The notes beneath the pieces were generated by a model. That model made no database searches and was not told the origin of the DNA. It saw nothing but the letters and a program-made list of their open reading frames with translations. 64,000 nucleotides of DNA. Origin: Piscinibacter lacus. Lineage in GTDB: Bacteria > Pseudomonadota > Gammaproteobacteria > Burkholderiales > Burkholderiaceae_C. Of this stretch, positions 9,051 through 16,041 are shown one piece after another (position 1 is the first letter of the stretch; each line of letters begins with the position of its first letter). The translations under genes were made by a program, and so were the position numbers. Location: the NCBI RefSeq assembly GCF_016735685.1, contig NZ_JAERRA010000002.1:310001-374000 (forward strand), written 5' to 3'.

Positions 9051-9668
9051 ATGCCGCATTCCCCCGCCCCCCCGCTGCCCCCGGGCGCCTGCGCCACCGA
9101 TTACCGCACCGCCTTCGCGCTGGCGCCGGTGGGCCTGGTGATCTCGCGCGAGCGGCGCATGGTCGACTGCAACCAGGCCTTCTGCCGCATCTTCCGCACC
9201 CACCGCGAGCTGCTGATCGGCCAGAGCTTCGCCCTGCTCTACCCCAGCCACGAGGAGTTCGAGCGCACCGGCGCGCGCATCGTCGCGCGGCTCGATGCCG
9301 AGGGCCATTACGCCGACGACCGCGTGATGAAGCGCAGCCCCAGCGACCCGCGCGGCGAGCTGTTCTGGTGCCATGTGGCCGGCCAGGCCCTGAACCCGGC
9401 CGCGCCGCACGAGGCCGGGCTGTGGAGCTTCGAGGACCTTTCGGACAAGCGCGCCGTCGCGCCGCTGGCCGCCGACGGCCGCGGCGCGCTGACCGCGCGC
9501 GAGCGCGAGGTGGCGGCCCTGCTGATCGAGGGCCAGCGCAGCAAGCAGATCGGCCGCCAGCTCGGCCTGAGCCCGCGCACGGTGGATGTCTACCGCGGCC
9601 GGCTGCTGCGCAAGCTCAGCGCGGCCAGCACGACGGAACTGGTGCAGAAGCTGCTGGCCGCCGGCTGA
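9051..9668 (+). CDS. PAS domain / LuxR-type HTH transcriptional regulator
   Basis: 205 residues. A PAS domain covers about residues 15-130 (FALAPVGLVISRERRMVDCNQ, then the FWCHVAGQAL strand) and a LuxR/FixJ-type helix-turn-helix about 143-203 (LTAREREVAALLIEG, LGLSPRTVDVYRGRL). There is no receiver domain, so a ligand or redox signal bound by PAS probably controls DNA binding directly. It is divergent from scoA-scoB, which suggests that it regulates acetoacetate or short-chain acyl-CoA use; this is inferred from position. No ribosome site is evident. A GC-rich hairpin follows the stop. Confidence 0.85.
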   Translation: MPHSPAPPLPPGACATDYRTAFALAPVGLVISRERRMVDCNQAFCRIFRTHRELLIGQSFALLYPSHEEFERTGARIVARLDAEGHYADDRVMKRSPSDPRGELFWCHVAGQALNPAAPHEAGLWSFEDLSDKRAVAPLAADGRGALTAREREVAALLIEGQRSKQIGRQLGLSPRTVDVYRGRLLRKLSAASTTELVQKLLAAG

Positions 9669-9677
9669 GCCGCGGGT

Positions 9678-9699
9678 GGCCGGGCCGAAGGCCCCGGCC
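9678..9699. terminator. GC-rich hairpin between convergent genes
   Basis: GGCCGGGCC, a GAA loop and GGCCCCGGCC pair with a single bulge, between the stop of the PAS-LuxR gene and the end of the convergent rhodanese gene. There is no T run on either strand, so any terminator action would be weak or Rho-assisted. Confidence 0.35.
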
Positions 9700-9708
9700 G
9701 GTGGCGCC

Positions 9709-10332
9709 TCAGCGCGCGAAGTACATCTTGGACTTGTCGAGCTTGTAGGACCAGGGCAGGCCGGCGTTCTTCCAGCCATTCACCTCGCGCCGGCCGGCCG
9801 GGGACATGTAGCCCTCGAAGCCATCCACCACGGTGTAGACCCGGCTCCAGCCGTCGGCCATCAGGCGGTCGGCGCTGCGGCTGGAGCGGTCGCCCGAGCG
9901 GCAGATCAGCACGACGGTCGCATCCTTGGGCAGGCCCTTGGCTTCGCGACGGCGGTTCAACTCGGGGACGAAATCCTGCAGCGGCTCCAGCTTGTAGTGG
10001 CCGCGCTTGTCGTCCCAGTCGCTCATCAGCTCCTGGTGCTAGACGAAGGGCACCAGCGCGTCGATGCCCTGGGCCATGCCCACGTACATGGGCTCGACGC
10101 GGGTGCGGACGTCGATGAACAGCACCTTGTCCGGCCCGCCGGCGGCGGCGATGAAGGCCGGCACCTCGCGGGCTTCCAGGTAGAGCTGCGACTGGGTACG
10201 CTGCGGCGCGGGCACCTTGTCGGGCTCGATCGCCCAGGCCGGGGGGGCCAGGCTCAGGCTGACCATGCAGGCGGGCAGGCTGCGCCGGGCGGCGCGGTGC
10301 ATGGAAGGGGTCGAGGGGAAGGGGGTAAGCAC
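9709..10332 (-). pseudogene. Exported rhodanese-domain protein interrupted by an in-frame amber codon
   Basis: One continuous frame encodes a signal peptide (MHRAARRSLPACMVSLSLA, ending near PAWA) and the first half of a rhodanese domain (LFIDVRTRVEPMYVG). It then meets TAG at 10039-10041 right after LVPFV and resumes as HQELMSDWDDKRG, with the active-site loop LICRSGDRSS and a normal end (KSKMYFAR). Both halves are in the same frame, so a single base change (GAG or CAG to TAG) explains it. A strong ribosome site (AAAGGAG) 8 bases before the GTG at 10332 shows that the start is still intact. A restart at ATG 10026 would give a cytosolic fragment with the cysteine but no leader. It could be a recent pseudogene, a read-through gene or a sequencing error. 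Confidence 0.75.
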
Positions 10333-10354
10333 GATCAGGCTCCTTTGATCATTA

Positions 10355-10375
10355 GTTGCTTATATTGTAAATAAC
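10355..10375. promoter_or_regulatory. AT-rich imperfect palindrome in the rhodanese promoter region
   Basis: GTTGCTTA (10355-10362) and TAAATAAC (10368-10375) form an imperfect inverted repeat, GTTnnTTA-N5-TAAnnAAC, inside the most AT-rich stretch of this part of the window. It lies just upstream of the AAAGGAG-GTG start of the rhodanese gene, where the -10 region must be (TATAAG and TACAAT read on the minus strand). A winged-helix repressor of the ArsR type could bind such a site; that is inference. The rest of the 268-bp gap up to 10600 shows no further gene. Confidence 0.4.
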
Positions 10376-10600
10376 AGATCCAAATGCGAGTGATGGAGCT
10401 CGTTGCGGCGCGGCATGGATCGGCGGAACCGTGACCGATCCCCGACCAGCAGCACCCAGCCCACGGACAGGGCCCCATGAACTGCGCAACCGAGAAGCCC
10501 GGGGCCAGCGATGCACCCGCCATTCGGGACTTGAAGGCGGACGGCGGGGGCATGCGCGCCTTCATGCGGCTGACACGCCGCTCGGGTCTGATCGTTGTCC

Positions 10601-11926
10601 GTGCCCGACCTTCCCCCTGCACCGGACCTCCCGGCGGCCCGCGCGCTGCCGCGCGGCTTTCGCCGCCTGGTGCTCGCCCAGGCCTTGTCCGCCCTGGCCG
10701 ACCATGCGCTGCTGATCCTCGCGATCGCGCGGATGGTGGAACTGGCCGCGCCGGCCTGGGCGCCGCCGCTGCTGAAGCTGGGCTTCACCGCGGCCTATGT
10801 GCTGCTGGCGCCGCTGGTCGGCGTGCTGGCCGATGCCCTGCCCAAGGCCCGCCTGATGGCCGGCAGCAATGCGCTCAAGGCGCTCGGCGCGGCCCTGCTG
10901 CTGGCCGGCGACAGCGCCTGGGGGCCGCTGCTGGCCTATGCCCTGGCCGGCCTGGGCGCGGCCCTGTATTCGCCGGCCAAGTACGGCCTGGTCGCCGAAA
11001 GCGTGGCGCCGGCCGGCCTGGTGCGGGCCAATGGCTGGCTGGAGGCCAGCACGGTCTGCGCGGCCCTGCTCGGCGCCGGCCTGGGCGGGCTGCTGATCGC
11101 CTCCCAGGGCACCGCCCTGGCCCTGGCCGCGCCGCTGCGGGCCCTGGGCGGCCTTCTCGCCGGCCTGCTGCCGGGCCTGGACGGGCCGGAGGGCCCGGCG
11201 AGCCAACTCGGGCCGGCCCTGGGCCTGGTGCTGTGGCTCTACCTGGGCGCCGGACTGGCCAACCTGGGCCTGCCGCGGCCGGTGCAGGCCGTGCACCGGC
11301 CGCGCCGCCGGCGCGCGGCCCAGTTGCTGCGCGGCTTCGGCTGCGATGCCCGGCGGCTCTGGCGCGATGCCGAAGGTCGCCTGGCCCTGGGGGTGACCGT
11401 GCTCACCTGGGGCGTGGGCGGCGCGCTGCAATTCCTGGTGCTGCGCTGGGGCCAGGAGGCCCTGGGCCTGGGCCTGGATGCGGCCGCCGGCCTGCAGGGC
11501 ATGGTGGCGCTGGGCGTGGTGGCCGGCGCGGTGCTGGCCGGGCGCTTCGTGCCGCTGGCGCGCAGCGCCGCCACCCTGCCCCTGGGCCTGCTGCTGGGCC
11601 TGCTGCTGCCGATGGTGAGCTGGGTCGAGCACTTGCTGCCCGGCCTGGCCTTGCTGGCCCTGGTGGGCGCGTTGGCCGGTGCCCTGGTCGTGCCGATGAA
11701 TGCCCTGCTGCAAGCCCGCGGCCAGCGCCTGCTGAGCGCCGGTCGCACGGTGGCCGTGCAGAACTTTGGCGAGAACCTGGGCATGTTGCTGATGCTGGCC
11801 GCCTACAGCGCCGCCAGCGCGGCGGGCGCCTCGATCGCAGCCGTGGCCACCGGCCTGGGCGCGCTGGTGCTGGCCGGTCTGCTCGGCTTGCGCCAGCGCT
11901 CGCGGCCCCTGGCCTTGCGGCCCTGA
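10601..11926 (+). CDS. lplT: MFS transporter, lysophospholipid transporter LplT-like
   Basis: About 441 residues with some twelve hydrophobic helices and the LplT pattern: LVLAQALSALADHALLI at the start, PLVGVLADALPKARLM (the MFS loop 2-3 motif) and AALYSPAKYGLVAE in helix 5. LplT flips lysophospholipids across the inner membrane for re-acylation. In enterobacteria it pairs with aas; no acyltransferase is next to it here. GTG 10601 is taken as start, but TTG 10595 would add two residues; neither has a clear ribosome site. The following glycosyltransferase begins 70 bases downstream on the same strand. Confidence 0.8.
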   Translation: MPDLPPAPDLPAARALPRGFRRLVLAQALSALADHALLILAIARMVELAAPAWAPPLLKLGFTAAYVLLAPLVGVLADALPKARLMAGSNALKALGAALLLAGDSAWGPLLAYALAGLGAALYSPAKYGLVAESVAPAGLVRANGWLEASTVCAALLGAGLGGLLIASQGTALALAAPLRALGGLLAGLLPGLDGPEGPASQLGPALGLVLWLYLGAGLANLGLPRPVQAVHRPRRRRAAQLLRGFGCDARRLWRDAEGRLALGVTVLTWGVGGALQFLVLRWGQEALGLGLDAAAGLQGMVALGVVAGAVLAGRFVPLARSAATLPLGLLLGLLLPMVSWVEHLLPGLALLALVGALAGALVVPMNALLQARGQRLLSAGRTVAVQNFGENLGMLLMLAAYSAASAAGASIAAVATGLGALVLAGLLGLRQRSRPLALRP

Positions 11927-11996
11927 TCGCGGCAACCGCAAGGCGCTGCCGCAGCCCCCTTCCCTTCTTCCCTCCCCGCCCGAGCGCACCCTCCCG

Positions 11997-13043
11997 ATGA
12001 AGATCCTGATCGTCACCGAAGCCTGGGACCCCCAGGTCAATGGCGTGGTCCGCACGCTCAAGATGACCCGCCGCGAGCTTCAGGCCCTGGGCCATGAGGT
12101 CGCGCTGCTGACGCCGGCGGCCTTCCGCTCCATGCCCTGCCCGACCTATCCGGAGATCCGCCTCAGCCTGGCCGGCCGCCGCGCGGTGGCGCAGGCGATT
12201 GACGCCGAGGCGCCCGACTGCCTGCACATCGCCACCGAAGGCCCGCTGGGTTGGGCCGCGCGGGCGGTGGCGGTCGAGCGTGGCTGGCCTTTCACCACGG
12301 CCTACCACAGCCGCTTTCCGGAGTACGTGCACGCCCGCTGCCGCATGCCCCTGCCCTGGATGTATGCGCTGCTGCGCCGCTTCCACAATGCCGGCCGCGC
12401 GACCCTGGTGCCGACGCCGGCCATCGTTCGCGACCTGCAAGCGCGCGGCTTCAAGCAGGCCCGGCTGTGGAGCCGCGGCGTGGACCTGATCACCTTCAGC
12501 GACGACGGCCCGCGGCTGGAACGCCAGGCCTCGCCGGTCTTCCTCTACGTCGGCCGCCTGGCGGTCGAGAAGAATGTCGAAGCCTTCCTGAAGCTGGACC
12601 TGCCGGGCGAGAAATGGGTGGCCGGCGACGGCCCGGCGCGGGCGCGGCTGGAGGCCGCCCATCCCGAGGCGCGCTGGTTCGGCGTGCTTGACGGCGCCTC
12701 GCTCGCCACGCTCTACCGCAGCGCGGATGTGATGGTCTTCCCCAGCCGCACCGACACCTTCGGCCTGGTGCTGCTGGAGTCGATGGCCTGCGGCACGCCG
12801 GTCGCGGCCTATCCGGTTCCCGGCCCGCTGGACGTGATCGCCGACGGCCCGGGCGGCGTGATGCACGAGGACCTGCGCAGCGCCTGCTTGCAGGCCTTGG
12901 ACCGGCCCCGCCGCGGGGCCCGCGCCCATGCCGAGCGCCACAGTTGGGCGGCGGCCAGCGCGCAGTTCCTGCAGGCCCTGGTGCCCATTCCCGCCGAGCT
13001 TCGGCGCGCGCCGGCCGCCGGCGCGGCAGCGGGCACGGCCTAG
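11997..13043 (+). CDS. GT4-family glycosyltransferase
   Basis: 348 residues with the GT-B fold of family GT4. The N-terminus is MKILIVTEAWDPQVNGVVRTL. The acceptor-side domain has HIATEGPLG and TAYHSRFPEYVHAR; the nucleotide-sugar domain has FLYVGRLAVEKN, GDGPAR, DVMVFPSRTDTFGLVLLE with the E-x7-E-type acidic pair, and CGTPVAAYPVPGP. It resembles enzymes that mannosylate or glucosylate lipids (MgtA/SqdX-like), but donor and acceptor are unknown. No signal peptide is seen; it probably acts at the cytoplasmic membrane face. Its TAG stop shares the bases CTAG with the stop of the convergent SDR gene. Confidence 0.85.
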   Translation: MKILIVTEAWDPQVNGVVRTLKMTRRELQALGHEVALLTPAAFRSMPCPTYPEIRLSLAGRRAVAQAIDAEAPDCLHIATEGPLGWAARAVAVERGWPFTTAYHSRFPEYVHARCRMPLPWMYALLRRFHNAGRATLVPTPAIVRDLQARGFKQARLWSRGVDLITFSDDGPRLERQASPVFLYVGRLAVEKNVEAFLKLDLPGEKWVAGDGPARARLEAAHPEARWFGVLDGASLATLYRSADVMVFPSRTDTFGLVLLESMACGTPVAAYPVPGPLDVIADGPGGVMHEDLRSACLQALDRPRRGARAHAERHSWAAASAQFLQALVPIPAELRRAPAAGAAAGTA

Positions 13044-13822
13044 ACGCCGAAGCCGTCGTCGGCCTGGATGATGGCGCCGTTGAGGTAGTGGCTCTCGCGG
13101 GCGCAGAGCATGACGATCAGGCTGTCCAGGTCCTGCGGCTGGCCCAGGCGCTTGCGCGGCAGCACATCGAGCAGCTCGCGGCCGGGCTCGGTCGACCAGT
13201 AGTGGCGGTTCAGGTCGGTGTCGATGTAGCCGGGGCAGATCGCATTGACATTGATGCCCTTGGGGCCCCACTCCAGCGCCATCGCGCGGGTCATGTGGAT
13301 GACGGCCGCCTTGCTCATGGCATAGACGCCGAGGCGGCTGATCACGCGCAGGCCGGCCATCGAGGCGACGTTGACGATGCGCCCCCCGGCGAAGGTGCCG
13401 GGCGCCAGGCCCTGGGCCCGCGCCAGCATGCGCTTGGCCACCGCCTGGGCCACGAAGAAGGCGCCGCGGGTGTTGACGGCGAAGAGCGCGTCGAAGTCCT
13501 CGGGCTGCACGTCCAGCAGCTTCTGCGAGCGGCTGAGGCCGGCGTTGTTGACCAGGATGTCGATCGGGCCGACCTCGGTCTCGGCATGGGCCACGGCGGA
13601 AGCGATGCTGTCCGGGTCGCCGACATCGAGGGCGACCACATGCGCATCGCCGCCAGCGCCCTCGATCTCCGAGCGCAGGGTCTTGAGCGTCTCGATCTGC
13701 CGGCCGGCCAGCACCACGGCCGCGCCGGACCGGGCCAGCGTGCGGGCGAACTGCGCGCCGAGATCGCCGGCCGCGCCGGTGATCAGGGCCACGCGGCCGG
13801 ACAGGTCAAGGGTGTAGCTCAT
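13040..13822 (-). CDS. SDR-family NAD(P)-dependent oxidoreductase
   Basis: 260 residues, a classical short-chain dehydrogenase. The cofactor loop is TGAAGDLG (15-22), NNAG is at 92-95, the catalytic serine is S154 (NVASMAG) and Y167/K171 form the YxxxK pair. ICPGYIDTDLN follows. Proline and glycine positions are normal and the length is standard. It lies between a glycosyltransferase (convergent) and ETF-QO (divergent, 163 bp away), which hints at acyl-CoA or 3-hydroxyacyl metabolism, but the substrate cannot be assigned. A TAGGCT box lies some 35 bases upstream on the minus strand; the palindrome in the gap could serve both genes. Confidence 0.88.
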   Translation of the reverse strand: MSYTLDLSGRVALITGAAGDLGAQFARTLARSGAAVVLAGRQIETLKTLRSEIEGAGGDAHVVALDVGDPDSIASAVAHAETEVGPIDILVNNAGLSRSQKLLDVQPEDFDALFAVNTRGAFFVAQAVAKRMLARAQGLAPGTFAGGRIVNVASMAGLRVISRLGVYAMSKAAVIHMTRAMALEWGPKGINVNAICPGYIDTDLNRHYWSTEPGRELLDVLPRKRLGQPQDLDSLIVMLCARESHYLNGAIIQADDGFGV

Positions 13823-13916
13823 GGGGACAGGCTCGGGCTCGGGACAGGGTGAAACGAGCCTAGCACGCGCCCCCTGCCGCAGCGGCCCGAGGTCGGCACG
13901 GGCGCGCGACGCGGCG

Positions 13917-13940
13917 AAAATCGAACGATCGTTCGCTTTT
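13917..13940. promoter_or_regulatory. Near-perfect 24-bp palindrome, likely operator of ETF-QO
   Basis: The core CGAACGATCGTTCG (13922-13935) is a perfect 14-bp palindrome. It is flanked by AAAA (13917-13920) and TTTT (13937-13940), so 22 of 24 positions are self-complementary; only the pair 13921/13936 fails. It lies 46 bases before the ETF-QO start and just upstream of a TAGAAT -10 element, so a bound protein would cover the -35 region. TetR-type regulators of acyl-CoA and fatty-acid genes commonly use operators of this size and symmetry; which regulator acts here is unknown. Confidence 0.65.
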
Positions 13941-13955
13941 GTGCGGGGGCCTGCC

Positions 13956-13961
13956 TAGAAT
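13956..13961 (+). promoter_or_regulatory. -10 element (TAGAAT) of ETF-QO
   Basis: TAGAAT lies 24 bases before the ATG, which would give a leader of about 17 bases. A poor -35 (TTCGCT, 13932-13937) is 18 bases upstream and overlaps the palindrome, consistent with repression by an operator-bound protein. Confidence 0.45.
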
Positions 13962-13985
13962 CCCGCGCAGCTTCGGAGCCCCGCC

Positions 13986-15674
13986 ATGCAAACCCCCGCC
14001 CCCCTGCTCGCCAGCCACGGCCCGCGCGACACCCTCGACGTCGACGTCCTCATCATCGGCGCCGGCCCGGCCGGCCTGGCCACGGCCATCCGCCTCAAGC
14101 AGCTCGCCGCCGCCGCGGGGGCCGAGCTCTCCGTCTGCGTGCTGGAAAAGGGCTCCGAGCCCGGCGCCCACACCCTCTCGGGCGCGATCATGGACTTGCG
14201 CGCGCTCAACGAGCTCTTGCCCGACGCCGAGGCCGAGGGCGCGCCGCTGGGCCTGCCCGTCGCCTCGGATGAGTTCCTCTTCCTCTCCGAATCCGGCGCG
14301 CGCGCCACGCCTGAGGCCCTGCTGCCCGAGTGCTTCCAGAACCACGGCCACCGCATCCTCTCGCTCGGCGCCCTGGTGCGCTGGCTGGGCCAGCAGGCCG
14401 AAGCTCTGGGGGTGGATGTGTTCCCGGGCTTTGCCGCCTCGGAACTGCTCTTCGATGCTTCTGGCGCCGTCGTCGGTGCCGCCACCGGCCACCAGGGCCT
14501 GGGCAAGGATGGATCGCCCACCGCCGGCTTTGCCCTGGGCATGGAACTGCGCGCGAAGTACACGGTGCTGGCCGAGGGCTCGCGCGGGCACCTGGGCAAG
14601 CAGACGATCGCGCACTTCGGCCTGGATGCCGGCCGCGATCCGCAGAGCTACGGCCTGGGCATCAAGGAGGTCTGGGAGGTGCCTGCCGCGCAGCACCGCC
14701 CCGGCCTGGTGGTGCACACCGCCGGCTGGCCGCTCGATGGTCAGACTTATGGCGGCAGCTTCCTGTACCACGGCGAGGGCAACACGATCGCCCTGGGCTT
14801 CGTGGTGGGCCTGGACTACGCCAACCCCTGGCTGAGCCCCTTCGAGGAGTTCCAGCGCTGGAAGACGCATCCGGCCATCCGCAGCCATCTGCAGGGCGGC
14901 AAGCGCATTGCCTACGGGGCGCGGGCGATCACGGCCGGCGGCATCCTCTCGCTGCCCAAGCTGTGCTTCCCGGGCGGGGTGCTGGTGGGTTGCGAGGCGG
15001 GCACGCTCAATGCCAGCCGGATCAAGGGCAGCCATGCGGCGATCAAGACGGGGATGCTGGCGGCCGAGTCGGCCTTTGCGGCGCTCCAGGCCGGGCGCCA
15101 GCACGATGAGCTGGCCGACTATCCGGCGGCCTTCGAAGCCTCCTGGCTGCACACGGAACTGCGCCGGGCCAAGAACTTCAAGCAGTGGTTCAAGCAGGGC
15201 CGCACGGTGGGCACGCTGATGACGGGCCTCGAGCAGTGGCTGCTGCCCAAGCTGGGCGTGCAGGAGCCGCCGTGGACGATCCACCGCAAGCAGCCCGACC
15301 ATGCCGCGCTCAAGCCGGCCGCCGACTGCCCGCGCATCGACTACCCCAAGCCCGACGGGGTGCTGAGCTTCGACCGGCTCTCCAGCGTCTTCCTGAGCAA
15401 CACCAACCATGCGGAAGATCAGCCGGCGCATCTGACGCTCAAGGACGCGGGGGTGCCCACCCGGATCAACCTGCCGATCTACAGCGGCCCGGAGGCTCGC
15501 TACTGCCCCGCGGGCGTCTACGAGTACGTGCCCACGGACGCTGGCGCCCAGCGCTTGCAGATCAACGCCCAGAACTGCGTGCACTGCAAGACCTGCGACA
15601 TCAAGGACCCCACCCAGAACATCGTGTGGGTGACGCCCGAGGGCGGCGGCGGGCCGAATTACGCGGGGATGTAG
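13986..15674 (+). CDS. etfD: Electron transfer flavoprotein-ubiquinone oxidoreductase
   Basis: 562 residues. ETF-QO passes electrons from reduced ETF (acyl-CoA dehydrogenases, amino-acid oxidation) to ubiquinone at the inner membrane. The FAD motif is GAGPAG (25-30); LEKGSEPGAHTLSGA follows. The 4Fe-4S cluster ligands are C507 (YCPAGVYEY), C531, C534 and C537 (NCVHCKTCDIKDP), all present, and the protein ends with the usual GGPNYAGM. Length equals that of known orthologs. It is transcribed alone behind a large palindrome. Some 76 bases after the stop, the downstream region opens into a 27-bp inverted repeat that may end transcription. Confidence 0.96.
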   Translation: MQTPAPLLASHGPRDTLDVDVLIIGAGPAGLATAIRLKQLAAAAGAELSVCVLEKGSEPGAHTLSGAIMDLRALNELLPDAEAEGAPLGLPVASDEFLFLSESGARATPEALLPECFQNHGHRILSLGALVRWLGQQAEALGVDVFPGFAASELLFDASGAVVGAATGHQGLGKDGSPTAGFALGMELRAKYTVLAEGSRGHLGKQTIAHFGLDAGRDPQSYGLGIKEVWEVPAAQHRPGLVVHTAGWPLDGQTYGGSFLYHGEGNTIALGFVVGLDYANPWLSPFEEFQRWKTHPAIRSHLQGGKRIAYGARAITAGGILSLPKLCFPGGVLVGCEAGTLNASRIKGSHAAIKTGMLAAESAFAALQAGRQHDELADYPAAFEASWLHTELRRAKNFKQWFKQGRTVGTLMTGLEQWLLPKLGVQEPPWTIHRKQPDHAALKPAADCPRIDYPKPDGVLSFDRLSSVFLSNTNHAEDQPAHLTLKDAGVPTRINLPIYSGPEARYCPAGVYEYVPTDAGAQRLQINAQNCVHCKTCDIKDPTQNIVWVTPEGGGGPNYAGM

Positions 15675-15750
15675 GCGCGCGCCTGCGCGCACGCACCAGC
15701 CCCCCGCACGCACTAACCACCCGCCCACCCTCCCACCCTCCCCGCCCCCG

Positions 15751-15838
15751 CGCCCTCCCGCGGGGGCCCGAGGGCGCGAAGTCAAGGAGGAGCCGCAGGC
15801 GGGGGACATGAGCGCCCTCGGGCCCCCGCGGGAGGGCG
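15751..15838. repeat. 27-bp perfect inverted repeat with 34-base loop
   Basis: The arms are 15751-15777 and 15812-15838; each is the exact reverse complement of the other over 27 bases (outer bases CGCCCTCCCG, inner bases GAGGGCGC). The 34-base loop is 15778-15811 and contains AAGGAGGAG. As RNA this would be a very stable hairpin and may end transcription from etfD, although no T run follows. The right arm runs directly into the first 41-bp repeat unit, so hairpin and tandem array share sequence. Confidence 0.85.
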
Positions 15839-15990
15839 ACGCACCAACCGGCGCAGGTAGAGAGCCCCGCAGGACGGCGACGCGCCAACCGGCGCAGGTA
15901 GACAGCCCCGTGGAACGGCGACACGCCAACCGAAGCAGCGAGCGAGCCCCGTGGAAGGGCGACGCGCCACCCCAGGCAGGCTGAGGACCC
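15835..15990. repeat. Tandem array of about four 41-bp units
   Basis: Units begin with GGCGAC at 15835, 15876, 15917 and 15958, exactly 41 bases apart. Unit starts read GGCGACGCACCAACCGG, GGCGACGCGCCAACCGG, GGCGACACGCCAACCG and GGCGACGCGCCACCCC, and the unit ends share GAGCCCCG or CAGCCCCG followed by TGGAA. The fourth copy fades after about 15990. There are no spacers, so this is a minisatellite-like array, not CRISPR. Confidence 0.85.
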
Positions 15991-16041
15991 GGCCAGCCGA
16001 CTCGGCCCGGTGGAGTCCACCGGATCCTTCCTCGCCGGGAC

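Larger units (their letters stand above)
15675..16041. other. 367-bp non-coding stretch with hairpin and tandem repeats
   Basis: This is the only gene-free stretch over 300 bases. It lies between the convergent etfD and ppc genes. It contains a C-rich run (about 15718-15750), a 27-bp perfect inverted repeat, a tandem array of 41-bp units and then about 45 bases without visible structure before the ppc stop. Frames that cross it are open only because it is GC-rich; the 41-bp period is not a multiple of three, so it is not a repeat protein. Confidence 0.8.

Noticed and set aside
15835..15990. CRISPR array
   Set aside because: Units are directly adjacent, with no unique spacers, and no cas gene is present.
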